Shown: one piece after another, positions 48,387 through 57,253 of the stretch
Numbering within the stretch: the first letter of the stretch is position 1
Layout: the number at the start of each line of letters is the position of its first letter
From: Caldichromatium japonicum
Lineage (GTDB): Bacteria; Pseudomonadota; Gammaproteobacteria; Chromatiales; Chromatiaceae
Direction: 5' to 3'
DNA: 64,000 nt
NCBI RefSeq assembly: GCF_011290485.1
Contig: NZ_CP048029.1
Span: forward strand, 1-64,000
Made by a program: the position numbers and the translations under genes
The notes under the pieces: generated by a model
What the model was told of the DNA's origin: nothing
What the model saw: the letters and a program-made list of their open reading frames with translations, nothing else
Databases searched by the model: none

Positions 48387-49456
48387 CAGTCAAACCCCCG
48401 CAAGGCTAGACCCACCGCCACCATCATCTCCGGCGCTTCACGCAGCAACAGCTTGGAATCGATCCGGGACGCAAACGCCATCTGGGCAAAGGGATTGGCT
48501 ACCGCAGTCGGAATCTTCAACCGTTCCTCAACCACTGTTTGAATGCGCGGAATGCTGGCCGTGCCGCCCGCTAAGATCAGACGATCGATGCTTGAAAAGC
48601 TCGTGCCCGAATAAAAAAACTGCAAGGCTCGACCGATCTGCTGGGCGAGCGCCTCACGGAACGGGGTTAGCACCTCGCCTTCATAGGTATCGGCGACCGT
48701 GCCCTCGCGGATCTTTTGCATGGCCTGTTCGTCGGTTAGGCTATAGCGGCGTTGAACCTCTTCTTTGAGCTGGCGTCCGCCAAAATTCTGTTCACGGGTA
48801 TAGATGATGCGGTCGTCATGGAGGACATAGAGGGTCGTGGCCGATGCCCCAATGTCAACGACACCAACCACCGGGCGTGTCTGAGGGTCGTTAACGTCCG
48901 GCAATAACGAACAGGCATTTTGGATGGCATAGGACTCGACATCGACCACGACGGGCGTCAGACCGGCGATTTCAAGGACGCTGGCGCGGTCATCCACATT
49001 CTCGCTGCGCGAGGCTACGAGCAGGACCTCCATCATCTCCGTGTTGCCAGGAGCTGGTCCTAGCACAGTGAAATCGAGCTTGACCTCTTCCAGGGGGTAG
49101 GGGATGTGTTGGTCAGCGCCATATTGGATCTGCTCTTCCATCTCCGCATCGCTGAGTGCCGCTGAGAGCATGATGACCTTGGTGATGACTGCAGCACCCG
49201 GTAGGGCAACTGCCGCCCGTTTTGTTTTGGTCCTCGACCTGGAGACTACCCGGCGGATGGCCTCGCTGACCGCCTCGTGCTGGGCGATCTTTTTGTCGCT
49301 AATGGCCCCCGGTGGGAGGGACTCAACTGCATAATGCTCGACGCGATAACGCGGCGTTGGCGTCGTCGCTGTGCGGGAGAGTTCGACCAGTTTGATCGCG
49401 GTGGTGCTGATGTCGATCCCCAGGAGCGGTTCGTTCTTGCGCGTGAGGCCAAACAT
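48386..49456 (-). CDS. pilM: Type IV pilus cytoplasmic protein PilM
   Basis: The 356-residue actin-like ATP-binding protein has LLGIDISTTAIKLVELS (phosphate-1 motif), VVGVVDIGASATTLYVLHD (phosphate-2) and LILAGGTASIPRIQTVVEERL (adenosine motif). It binds the PilN N-terminus at the inner membrane. The start is ATG 49456 (MFGLTRKNEPLLGID), matching the family; the frame is open to 49522. It heads the pilMNOPQ-aroKB unit. In many relatives mrcA is divergent from pilM; here a different gene occupies that place. Confidence 0.95.
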   Translation of the reverse strand: MFGLTRKNEPLLGIDISTTAIKLVELSRTATTPTPRYRVEHYAVESLPPGAISDKKIAQHEAVSEAIRRVVSRSRTKTKRAAVALPGAAVITKVIMLSAALSDAEMEEQIQYGADQHIPYPLEEVKLDFTVLGPAPGNTEMMEVLLVASRSENVDDRASVLEIAGLTPVVVDVESYAIQNACSLLPDVNDPQTRPVVGVVDIGASATTLYVLHDDRIIYTREQNFGGRQLKEEVQRRYSLTDEQAMQKIREGTVADTYEGEVLTPFREALAQQIGRALQFFYSGTSFSSIDRLILAGGTASIPRIQTVVEERLKIPTAVANPFAQMAFASRIDSKLLLREAPEMMVAVGLALRGFD

Positions 49457-49746
49457 GGTGATCTCGCTGGTCGTGGGCCTTGGCCCGCTGGTTTGTGAAA
49501 TACCACGGTTCATTATAGACACATCAGGCAGGATGTCGATGGCCGATGAGGTATGTTGCCAGGTTCAACCGCGGCCCCCTTCGGATTTATCTAGGCATCT
49601 AGGCCGATCAGATCAATTGGTACAAGGAGGCATAGCCTATTGTATGATCACCCACGCGATCGGCCAGTATGCCTGTTTGTTGCAGAATCACTACAATTGG
49701 TGCCGTTGAGCGAGGGCGCCTTAGCGTCATAAAGGGGAGGACTGAC
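49457..49746. other. Divergent promoter region of pilM and the gene at 49747
   Basis: This 290-bp gap has no credible gene. It must carry the pilM promoter on the minus strand and that of the conserved hypothetical gene on the plus strand. I could not assign -35/-10 boxes with confidence. Confidence 0.4.
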
Positions 49747-50367
49747 ATGTCCGTCCGCAATCGGGGCAATGCCCATAAGGAACGCCTGGCCTATGAGGCC
49801 GCACGCATCATGCTCGAACAGGGGCTCACCGATCTGGAGATGGCGCGACGTAAGGCCGCTGAGCGTGTTGGGATATTCGACCGCCGCCAGTGGCCGTCCA
49901 ATGCCCTCGTCAAAGAAGCCGTTCTCGCCCAGCAGCGCCTATTTGCCAGCGCTACTCATCAGACCGAGGTGCGTCTGCTAAGACGCGAGATTATTCAGGC
50001 AATGCGGATGCTGATCAATTTCCATCCCCGTTTGATCGGTCTAGCCTTGCACGGTCTGACCAATCGCAAACAGGGTGTCGAGTTGCTCTTGTTTGCCGAA
50101 CGCGCCGAGGATGTGCTCCTAGCGCTCATGGCTTGGGGCATCCCTTACTGGACGGGTGAACGTAGCCTAAGATATGCCGATGGTCAGCGGATCACGCACC
50201 CGATGTTCGGCTTTCTAGCCAATGAGATTCCCTTCAGATTGATCGTGGTGCCGCCGCGTACCCGCCGCCATCCACCGCTCGATCCGATCACTGAGCGTCC
50301 CCACCTGGGCGCAAATCTTGTCGATGTCGAACGCTCATTGGAGAGGGATGAGGGGCGGGCTATTTAA
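49747..50367 (+). CDS. Conserved hypothetical protein (nucleotidyltransferase-like)
   Basis: The 206-residue soluble protein begins MSVRNRGNAHKERLAYEAARIML, continues EMARRKAAERVGIFDRRQWPSNALVKEAV, and has a second half FHPRLIGLALHGLTNRKQGVELLLFAERAEDVLLALMAWGIPY...PFRLIVVPPRTRRHPPLDPITERPH. The second half has the alternating strands and helices of a nucleotidyltransferase-like fold, but a catalytic Gly-Ser...DxD motif is not clear. The family occurs in many gammaproteobacteria and has sometimes been misnamed a mur ligase. The start has an excellent GGGGAGG ribosome site. It is convergent with gltA. Function unknown. Confidence 0.75.
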   Translation: MSVRNRGNAHKERLAYEAARIMLEQGLTDLEMARRKAAERVGIFDRRQWPSNALVKEAVLAQQRLFASATHQTEVRLLRREIIQAMRMLINFHPRLIGLALHGLTNRKQGVELLLFAERAEDVLLALMAWGIPYWTGERSLRYADGQRITHPMFGFLANEIPFRLIVVPPRTRRHPPLDPITERPHLGANLVDVERSLERDEGRAI

Positions 50368-50386
50368 TTGTGCTGGTTAGCGATGA

Positions 50387-51682
50387 TTAGCGTTGCCAGA
50401 TCGGGAGATAGTCGCGTTTGCCTGGCCCGCGGTAGATCTGACGCGGACGCCCGATCCGATTATCGGGATCGCCCATCATCTCGAGCCAATGGGCAACCCA
50501 GCCGACGGTACGTGCTACGGCGAACATCACCGTAAACATATTGCGGGGGATACCGAGCGCCTGATAGATGATCCCCGAATAAAAATCTACATTCGGATAG
50601 AGCCGGCGCTCAATAAAATAATCATCGCTGAGGGCGATTTCCTCTAGACGCATCGCCAATTCAAATAGAGGGTTATTGGCATCGGCCAATTCGTTGAGGA
50701 CCTGGTGGCAGACCTCGCGCAGGATCTTGGCGCGCGGGTCATAGTTTTTGTAGACCCGATGACCAAAACCCATCAGGCGGAATGGATCATCCTTATCCTT
50801 GGCCTTGGCGATGTATTTCGGGATGTGTTTGACCTCCCCGATCTCAGTCAGCATAGCGATCACCGCCTCATTGGCTCCGCCATGCGCCGGCCCCCAAAGT
50901 GAGGCGATCCCTGCCGCGATACAGGCAAATGGGTTTGCTCCTGAGCTTGCGGCCAGACGTACCGTCGAGGTACTGGCATTTTGCTCGTGATCGGCATGGA
51001 GAATGAACAACAGGTTTAATGCCCGTTCTGCCAGAAGACTCGGCCTGTACTCCTCACAGGGTGTTGCAAACATCATATGCAAAAAGTTTGCACAATAACG
51101 CAAGTCATTGCGTGGATAGATGATCGGTTCGCCAATGCTGTGTTTATAGGCCGCGGCTGCGATCGTTGGTACCTTGGCAATCAGACGGTGCGCTGAGATC
51201 TCCCGATGGCGCACATTATTGATACTGAGCGAGTCGTGATAAAAGGCTGATAGTGAACCGACTACGCCGATGAGGATGGCCATCGGGTGGGCATCATAAT
51301 GGAAGCCATTGAGAAAGTTTTTGAGATTCTCGTTGAGCATGGTGTGGCGCATGATCACCTGCTCAAACTCAGCGAGCGCCTTTTCATTGGGCAGCTCCCC
51401 ATAGAGCAGGAGATAGGCTACCTCTAAAAAACTTGCCTTGGCCGAAAGTTGCTCAATGGGATAGCCGCGATAGAGCAAGATCCCTTGTTCGCCATCGATG
51501 AAGGTGATGCTGCTATGACAGCTTGCCGTAGACATAAAGCCCGGGTCATAGGTCAGGAACCCGGCTTCTTGATAGAGCGAGGAGATATCTACGGCAGGCG
51601 GACCCAAGGTGCCTTGGCGCAGGGGAAACTCATAGCGTTCGCCGGTAAGGTTGTTGATGACGGTGACGGTTTCAGTGCTCAT
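50387..51682 (-). CDS. gltA: Citrate synthase
   Basis: Citrate synthase condenses acetyl-CoA with oxaloacetate at the entry of the TCA cycle. The 431-residue length and the N-terminal beta-rich domain ([21 protein letters not shown]) indicate the type II, hexameric, Gram-negative form. Catalytic residues are visible in [28 protein letters not shown] (His), [14 protein letters not shown] (His/Arg) and NVDFYSGI (Asp). GGAGG lies six bases before the ATG. The gene stands alone and is convergent with the hypothetical gene upstream in coordinates. Confidence 0.97.
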   Translation of the reverse strand: MSTETVTVINNLTGERYEFPLRQGTLGPPAVDISSLYQEAGFLTYDPGFMSTASCHSSITFIDGEQGILLYRGYPIEQLSAKASFLEVAYLLLYGELPNEKALAEFEQVIMRHTMLNENLKNFLNGFHYDAHPMAILIGVVGSLSAFYHDSLSINNVRHREISAHRLIAKVPTIAAAAYKHSIGEPIIYPRNDLRYCANFLHMMFATPCEEYRPSLLAERALNLLFILHADHEQNASTSTVRLAASSGANPFACIAAGIASLWGPAHGGANEAVIAMLTEIGEVKHIPKYIAKAKDKDDPFRLMGFGHRVYKNYDPRAKILREVCHQVLNELADANNPLFELAMRLEEIALSDDYFIERRLYPNVDFYSGIIYQALGIPRNMFTVMFAVARTVGWVAHWLEMMGDPDNRIGRPRQIYRGPGKRDYLPIWQR

Positions 51683-51857
51683 AACACCTCCGCCGAGCTA
51701 GGATGGTGACCGGCTGGGAATGATTTCCAGCCGTCTAGGGTGGAATAAACGACTGGAGACACGGCTTGCGATGAGACGCAGGTCTTTGGCAGGTTGTTCG
51801 CACCGGATGCAATCGCCCCAGGCGCTCATCCGGCAAGGTGCGACGTCTGGAGGGATT

Positions 51858-53111
51858 CTAGTCGCTGAGCGGTAGGCGCGCTACACCGCTGGCAATGGCT
51901 GTCTGGGCGACAGCCCCAGCAACCCGCTCGCGCAGCCGCGGATCAAAGGGCTTGGGGATGATGTAATCCGGCCCAAAGCTCAATGCATTCAGGCCATAGG
52001 CATCCAGTACCGCCTGCGGGACCGGTTCCCGGGCGAGATCGCGCAGGGCCTCCACCGCAGCAATCCGCATCGCCTGGTTGATGCGCGAGGCGCGCACATC
52101 GAGCGCACCGCGGAAGATAAAGGGAAAGCCCAAAACGTTGTTCACCTGGTTGGGGTAATCCGAACGACCCGTGGCCATCACCAGATCAGAGCGCACCGCC
52201 AACGCCGCAGCGGGGCGGATCTCGGGGACGGGGTTGGAGAGGGCGAAGACGATCGGGCGCGGGGCCATGGAGGCAATCATCTCGGGTGTGACAAGGTCCG
52301 GCCCTGAAAGCCCGATGAAGACATCGGCGCCCTGCATGGCCTCGGTCAGGGTGCGCTTGTTGGTCTCGACCGCCACGCCGAACTTGTAAGGGTTGAGATC
52401 CGGGCGCCCCAAATGGATAACCCCCTGGCGATCGACACACAGGAGATGGTCGCGATGGGCACCAAGCGCCAATAAAAGACGTGCAGAGGCGATCCCCGCT
52501 GCGCCAGCGCCTAGGATGACGATCTGCGCCTCCTCCAGCGTCTTGCCCTGCAGCTCGAGGGCATTGAGCAGGCCGGCGGCCAGGATGATCGCCGTCCCGT
52601 GCTGATCGTCATGGAAGACGGGGATGTCGAGCTCGTCGATCAATGCCTGCTCGATCTCGAAACAATGAGGGGCGGCGATGTCTTCGAGATTGATCCCGCC
52701 AAAGGTTGGGGCGATGCGTACGACCGTTTCGATGAAGGCCTCGGGGGTTTCGGCCTGGACCTCGATGTCGAAACAATCGATGTCGGCAAAACGTTTGAAG
52801 AGTACCGCCTTGCCCTCCATCACGGGCTTACCGGCCAGGGGACCGACATTCCCCAGACCCAAGACTGCAGTGCCGTCGGTAATGACCGCGACCAGATTGC
52901 CCTTGTTGGTGTACGCATAAGCAAGGTCCGGGTCGGTATGGATCCGGCGTACTGGTTCGGCCACCCCAGGCGTATAGGCCAGCGCCAGGTCCTGTTGGGT
53001 AGCAGCGGGTTTGGTGACCAGGGTGCCGATCTTGCCTGGACGCGGCTGGGCATGAAAGCTCAGCGCCTTGAGATTGAGCTCATCATCGAGATGGGCGCTC
53101 TGCGCGGTCAT
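51858..53111 (-). CDS. Malic enzyme (MaeB-type without phosphotransacetylase domain)
   Basis: Malic enzyme decarboxylates malate to pyruvate with NAD(P). The 417-residue protein has AYTPGVAEPVRRI, the catalytic region TNKGNLVAVITDGTAVLGLGNVGPLAGKPVMEGKAVLFKRFADIDCFDIEV, the metal-binding INLEDIAAPHCFEIE and DIPVFHDDQHGTA, and the dinucleotide-binding ILGAGAAGIASARLLL. It stops where enteric MaeB begins its phosphotransacetylase-like domain, so it is the short form. Cofactor preference cannot be read with certainty. Ammonia-lyase or tartrate-type alternatives are not supported. Confidence 0.93.
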   Translation of the reverse strand: MTAQSAHLDDELNLKALSFHAQPRPGKIGTLVTKPAATQQDLALAYTPGVAEPVRRIHTDPDLAYAYTNKGNLVAVITDGTAVLGLGNVGPLAGKPVMEGKAVLFKRFADIDCFDIEVQAETPEAFIETVVRIAPTFGGINLEDIAAPHCFEIEQALIDELDIPVFHDDQHGTAIILAAGLLNALELQGKTLEEAQIVILGAGAAGIASARLLLALGAHRDHLLCVDRQGVIHLGRPDLNPYKFGVAVETNKRTLTEAMQGADVFIGLSGPDLVTPEMIASMAPRPIVFALSNPVPEIRPAAALAVRSDLVMATGRSDYPNQVNNVLGFPFIFRGALDVRASRINQAMRIAAVEALRDLAREPVPQAVLDAYGLNALSFGPDYIIPKPFDPRLRERVAGAVAQTAIASGVARLPLSD

Positions 53112-53223
53112 AGCGGTCTCAGCGGATGTCTGAATAGATCAGCGCTCGACGATGAACGGTCGATCGCCAGAGATGTGACCTCAGGTGGCCATCCCAGGCG
53201 CACCCAGCCGTTTTCTCGGGCTG

Positions 53224-53424
53224 TCAGCGGGCATACTTGCGGCGGAACTTATCCACGCGCCCGCCAGTGTCCACGATCTTTTGTTTGCCCGTAAAGAAGG
53301 GATGACAGGCCGAGCAGACCTCGATGTGCATCTCCTTGCCTTTGGTGGAACGGGTGGTGAAACTGTTGCCGCAGCTACATATCACCTTGATCTCGTGATA
53401 GTCCGGATGAATGCCTTCTTTCAT
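53224..53424 (-). CDS. rpmE: 50S ribosomal protein L31 (zinc-binding form)
   Basis: The 66-residue ribosomal protein has the four zinc-ligand cysteines C16, C18 (VICSCGN) and C37, C40 ([14 protein letters not shown]). It is therefore the C+ form, which is replaced under zinc limitation by a C- paralogue in some bacteria. The usual context (between the malic enzyme and another gene) and length are normal. Confidence 0.97.
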   Translation of the reverse strand: MKEGIHPDYHEIKVICSCGNSFTTRSTKGKEMHIEVCSACHPFFTGKQKIVDTGGRVDKFRRKYAR

Positions 53425-53494
53425 CGCAAAGCACCTGTGATAAAAGTATTTTTTAAAACATAAGAGAATATCTGTTCAGCTAAGTCGATACAAG

Positions 53495-54730
53495 TCAAAT
53501 CTCGGTTTCAATCAGATCGAGCAATAGGCTATCGAGCAGGTCATAGCCCCGCGGGGTCGGCTCGATGCGGCCATGGCCAATCTGTACCAGTCCTTTTTGG
53601 GCGGCGGTCGTCAGCTTGGCAGTGATCCAAGATCCAGGCCGCCCAGTCCTCGCAGCGAAGAGCCCGATCGCAAACCCCTGGGTCAGACGCAGGGCATTCA
53701 ACGCAAACTCGACCACCAGGTCTTCGTCGGTCAGCAAACGGCGCCTGACCTGGGGCCAGGCCGGGCTAGTCCGCAGATATAGCCTGGGGTGTCTGGGTTT
53801 CTCGGTCCGCCAGATCTGCCAAGGATGGGCTGGATCTTGCGGGCATGTCGTCAGCTTGCCGTGCGCTCCTGCCCCAATCCCGAGATAGTCTCCGAACTGC
53901 CAATAGTTGAGATTGTGCCGGCAGATATAGCCTGGACGGGCATAGGCTGAGACCTCGTAGCGCCGGTAGCCAGAGGTCTCTAGGTACTCTGCTCCCGCCC
54001 AGCCCATCTCGGCGATGAGATCGGGGTCGGGTAAGACAGGCGGTCGGGTGCCGAAGACCGTCCCTGGCTCGAGGGTGAGCTGATAATAGGATAGATGCTC
54101 GGGTACAAGGGCAAGGGCTTCATCGAGATCGGCGCGTGCCTGGGCGAGGTCTTGCTCGGGCAGGCCAAACATGAGGTCAAGATTGATGTTGGTAAAACCC
54201 GCAGCCCGCGCCATCTGAACCGCGGCGCGCGCTTCTTCTGGTCCATGGATGCGCCTGAGCTGTCGTAAATGTTTCGCTGACAGGCTTTGTACGCCAAGTG
54301 AGAGTCGATTGACCCCGGCGGCGCGATAGTCGTCGAGGCGTTGGGGATCGAGGGTCCCAGGGTTGGATTCCAGGGTGATCTCGGCATCCGCTGCAAGCTC
54401 ACTCCGGCTGCGGACACCATCAAGCAGTCTGCGGATCGCCCAGCCGGGAAATAGGCTGGGCGTGCCGCCGCCGATGAAGACCGTTTGGATCGGGCGTTGG
54501 GCAGCGGGCGCACTTAACTCTTGCTCCAGATCGGCCAGTAGGCGCTCGCTATAGGCGGCAAATGGCAACTCGCTGGTGGGGTAAGAGTTGAAATCGCAAT
54601 ATGGACACTTGCGGATACACCAGGGCAGATGGATATAGAGCCCGAGTGGGGGCAGTTCCAGGTGATGGGTATTAACTGATCCTGCCTGATCCGCGAATGG
54701 GCAGGCGCAGGGTTCTACCAAGTGCATCAT
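53495..54730 (-). CDS. hemW: Radical SAM heme chaperone HemW
   Basis: HemW inserts heme into target proteins and was earlier confused with coproporphyrinogen oxidase HemN. The 411-residue protein has the radical-SAM motif CIRKCPYC (C-X3-C-X2-C), the SAM-binding GGGTPSL, ESNPGT and the HemW C-terminal domain. The N-terminus has an extra 25 residues with two more cysteines (EPCACPFADQAG) before the core LGLYIHLPW; the true start could be downstream. Its ATG overlaps the uvrD stop by four bases, so the two form an operon. Confidence 0.92.
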   Translation of the reverse strand: MMHLVEPCACPFADQAGSVNTHHLELPPLGLYIHLPWCIRKCPYCDFNSYPTSELPFAAYSERLLADLEQELSAPAAQRPIQTVFIGGGTPSLFPGWAIRRLLDGVRSRSELAADAEITLESNPGTLDPQRLDDYRAAGVNRLSLGVQSLSAKHLRQLRRIHGPEEARAAVQMARAAGFTNINLDLMFGLPEQDLAQARADLDEALALVPEHLSYYQLTLEPGTVFGTRPPVLPDPDLIAEMGWAGAEYLETSGYRRYEVSAYARPGYICRHNLNYWQFGDYLGIGAGAHGKLTTCPQDPAHPWQIWRTEKPRHPRLYLRTSPAWPQVRRRLLTDEDLVVEFALNALRLTQGFAIGLFAARTGRPGSWITAKLTTAAQKGLVQIGHGRIEPTPRGYDLLDSLLLDLIETEI

Positions 54731-56901
54731 CTAGGGGAACAGACGCTTGGGGTCAGACCGGCATAGGCCAGGACCAGGCATTTGATCCCTACGCCGCCCT
54801 TGAAGTCGATATGTAGCCTTGTATCAGGTCCAAATCCCTCGCTGGTTAGCACCACCCCGTCGCCGAATTTGGGATGGCGCACCCACTGGCCAGGACGAAA
54901 GGGGCCTTCCATCCGGGCGGAGGGAGACTGCCCGCGAACTGGGCGCCGGATTAGTTCGCGGCGAACCTCCTCGATCATTTCCATGGGTAGCTCATATAAA
55001 AACCGCGAGGGTAGGGGATATTCCTCGCGTCCATGCAGCCTGCGGCTCTCGGCATGGGTGAGATAGAGCTCGCGCATGGCGCGGGTGATCCCGACGTAGC
55101 ACAGCCGTCTTTCCTCTTCGAGACGTTTGGGGTCATCGAGCGAGAGGCTATGGGGAAAGAGCCCCTCCTCTAGGCCTACCAGAAAGACCACGGGAAACTC
55201 GAGCCCCTTGGCGCTATGCAGGGTCATGAGCTGGACGCTGTCGGTGAAGGGTTCGGCCTCGGCCTCGCCGGACTCAAGGGCGGCATGAGCCAGGAAATCA
55301 TTGAGGAGCTGGGGTTGGGGGCCTGGCTGTTCCTGCTCAAAACGCTGGGCGGTCTCGATGAGTTGCTCTAGGTTTTCGATCCGGTCTTGCCCTCGTCCGT
55401 CTTTGTTTTCCCTGAAGTGCTCCATCAGACCGGTGCCCTCGATGGCATAGCGGCATATCTCGGCGAGCGTGCGTTCTGTCAAGGCCCTCCTTTGCCCCTC
55501 TATCGTTGTAAAAAATCCCTGTAAGGTCTGTACTGCACGTGCCCCGAGTGCACCGCTGTTGATGAGCTTGCGGGCCGCTCGCCAGAGTGAGAGACCATCG
55601 GGACGCGTCGCTTCACGGATGAGCTCGAGCGTGCGCTGACCGATCCCGCGTGGTGGGCGATTGACGATCCGGTCGAATGCCTGATCATCATCCGGGTTGG
55701 CGATCAGGCGAAGATAGGCCATGGCATCGCGGATCTCGGCGCGCTCGAAGAACCTTAGCCCGCCATAGACCCGATAGGGGATGCCGGTCTGGATGAGCGC
55801 CTCTTCTAACGGTCGCGATTGGGCAGTGGTTCGGTAAAGGATGGCGCAGTCGATGTAGGCGTAACCTTGGGCGTAGAACCACTGGATACGCTCGGCAACG
55901 AATTGGGCTTCGTCGATCTCATTGAAGGCGGTATAGAGCCGGATTGGGGCACCTGCTTCGCCCTGGGTCCAGAGTGTCTTGCCGAGCCGTCCGGCATTGT
56001 GGGCGATCAGGACATTGGCCGCATTCAGGATATTGCCGGTCGAGCGATAGTTTTGCTCGAGTCGGATCAGGCGCGCCCTTGGATAGTCCCGCTGGAAGGA
56101 TTGGATATTCTCGATCTGCGCCCCGCGCCAACCATAGATCGACTGATCGTCGTCGCCGACAACGAAGAGATGATTCTCTTCGCCGGCAAGCAGCCTCAGC
56201 CAGGCGTATTGGATGGCATTGGTGTCCTGAAACTCATCGACCAGGAGATGATTGAAGCGCTGCCGGTAGTGCTCAAGTAGATCTCGGCGCTCGCGTAGAA
56301 GCTCGAGCGTATAAAGCAGCAGGTCGGCAAAGTCCACCATCCCAGATTTGATCCGCGCCGTTTCATAGTTCTGGTAGAGCTCGATGAACCTGTCTTGGAT
56401 GAAGTCCCCGCGGGCGACGAGGTGTTGTGGCCTTCGTCCCTCGTCCTTTTGCCGATTGATAAACGCCTGGATCTGGCCAGGCGGCCAGCGCGACTCATCG
56501 AGCTGCATCTCCTTGAGCAAGCGCTTGATCAAACGCAGTTGCTCATCGCTGTCCAGGATCTGGAAATGCTGGGGCAGCCCTGCCTCTTGCCAATGGGCAC
56601 GTAAGAAACGATGTGCAAGCCCGTGAAAGGTCCCGATCCAGGCCCCGCTGAGCGCAGTATCCAACAGGTTGTCGAGCCTTGCTCGCATCTCGCGCGCTGC
56701 CTTGTTGGTAAAGGTCACCGCAAGGATTGACCAGGAAGGGGTTCCCTGTTGGATCAACCATGCAATCCGTTGGGTCAGAACCCTGGTCTTGCCTGAACCT
56801 GCACCTGCAAGGACCAGTATGTGACTCGATCGGCTGGCGACCGCCTCGCGCTGGGCTGGATTGAGTAGGTCAAACGACTGGATGTTGTTCATGGGTGTCA
56901 T
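54727..56901 (-). CDS. uvrD: DNA helicase II (UvrD/PcrA family)
   Basis: UvrD unwinds DNA in mismatch and excision repair. The 724-residue protein has the SF1A motifs in order: Q-motif LNPAQREAV, Walker A LAGAGSGKTRVLTQR, TFTNKAAREMR (Ia), DEFQDTNAIQYAW (II), VGDDDQSIYGWRGA (III), LEQNYRSTGNIL (IV), TLHSAKGLEFPVVFLVGLEEGLFPH (V) and EERRLCYVGITRAM (VI). A Tudor-like C-terminal domain follows (WVRHPKFGDGVVLTSEGFGPDTRLHIDF). The start is placed at ATG 56901; ATG 56892 and TTG 56910 are also possible. The promoter overlaps the origin-like region. Confidence 0.94.
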   Translation of the reverse strand: MTPMNNIQSFDLLNPAQREAVASRSSHILVLAGAGSGKTRVLTQRIAWLIQQGTPSWSILAVTFTNKAAREMRARLDNLLDTALSGAWIGTFHGLAHRFLRAHWQEAGLPQHFQILDSDEQLRLIKRLLKEMQLDESRWPPGQIQAFINRQKDEGRRPQHLVARGDFIQDRFIELYQNYETARIKSGMVDFADLLLYTLELLRERRDLLEHYRQRFNHLLVDEFQDTNAIQYAWLRLLAGEENHLFVVGDDDQSIYGWRGAQIENIQSFQRDYPRARLIRLEQNYRSTGNILNAANVLIAHNAGRLGKTLWTQGEAGAPIRLYTAFNEIDEAQFVAERIQWFYAQGYAYIDCAILYRTTAQSRPLEEALIQTGIPYRVYGGLRFFERAEIRDAMAYLRLIANPDDDQAFDRIVNRPPRGIGQRTLELIREATRPDGLSLWRAARKLINSGALGARAVQTLQGFFTTIEGQRRALTERTLAEICRYAIEGTGLMEHFRENKDGRGQDRIENLEQLIETAQRFEQEQPGPQPQLLNDFLAHAALESGEAEAEPFTDSVQLMTLHSAKGLEFPVVFLVGLEEGLFPHSLSLDDPKRLEEERRLCYVGITRAMRELYLTHAESRRLHGREEYPLPSRFLYELPMEMIEEVRRELIRRPVRGQSPSARMEGPFRPGQWVRHPKFGDGVVLTSEGFGPDTRLHIDFKGGVGIKCLVLAYAGLTPSVCSPR

Positions 56902-56920
56902 TCTAAACAAGCCGCATCCC

Positions 56921-56936
56921 TATCACTACAGTGATA
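56921..56936. promoter_or_regulatory. Operator-like palindrome upstream of uvrD
   Basis: TATCACTACAGTGATA is a perfect palindrome with 7-bp arms and a 2-bp centre, 20 bp before the uvrD start. Its size and position suggest a repressor operator for uvrD or a site in the adjacent origin region. It does not match the LexA box. Confidence 0.45.
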
Positions 56937-57253
56937 GAGATTTTAGTTAATAATAGAGGTGCTCCCTTGCTGTGGATAACTTTTTAAAAGTAAATTTAAA
57001 AACAATTACTTAGATTGATTTTTGCTTGTGGATAAGCCTGTGGATGAAATCGGCCTTCCTGTTTGCTGCACAGGTTAATCACAGCCTATCCACAGGGTTA
57101 TCCACAGGCTTATCCACAGGGAACTGGCTGCCAAGTCATTGATTGACAATGGATGCTTAAGAGAGGGTCAGGACAGCATCGGGCTTTAGGTATCGAGGCC
57201 ATCGTTGTGTAAAATGATTGACCCTTGGTTTCGTCCATCTTAGAGCCCGCTTC
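56937..57253. other. oriC: Candidate chromosome origin (oriC): DnaA-box cluster and AT-rich element
   Basis: The uvrD-hemE gap contains four perfect DnaA boxes (TTATCCACA): 56971-56979 and 57027-57035 on the minus strand, 57098-57106 and 57110-57118 on the plus strand. Two one-mismatch boxes lie at 57039-57047 (minus) and 57086-57094 (plus), and a weaker match at 57075-57083. The boxes face each other in two groups. About 56937-57026 is strikingly AT-rich (runs such as TTTTTAAAAG and AAATTTAAAAAC), fitting a DNA-unwinding element. An origin next to hemE is known from Caulobacter. No gene lies here. Confidence 0.8.

Noticed and set aside
55536-55541. Another CACGTG core, inside uvrD
   Set aside because: The flanking bases (TGTACTG/CCCCGAG) do not form the parS arms; it is a chance hexamer.
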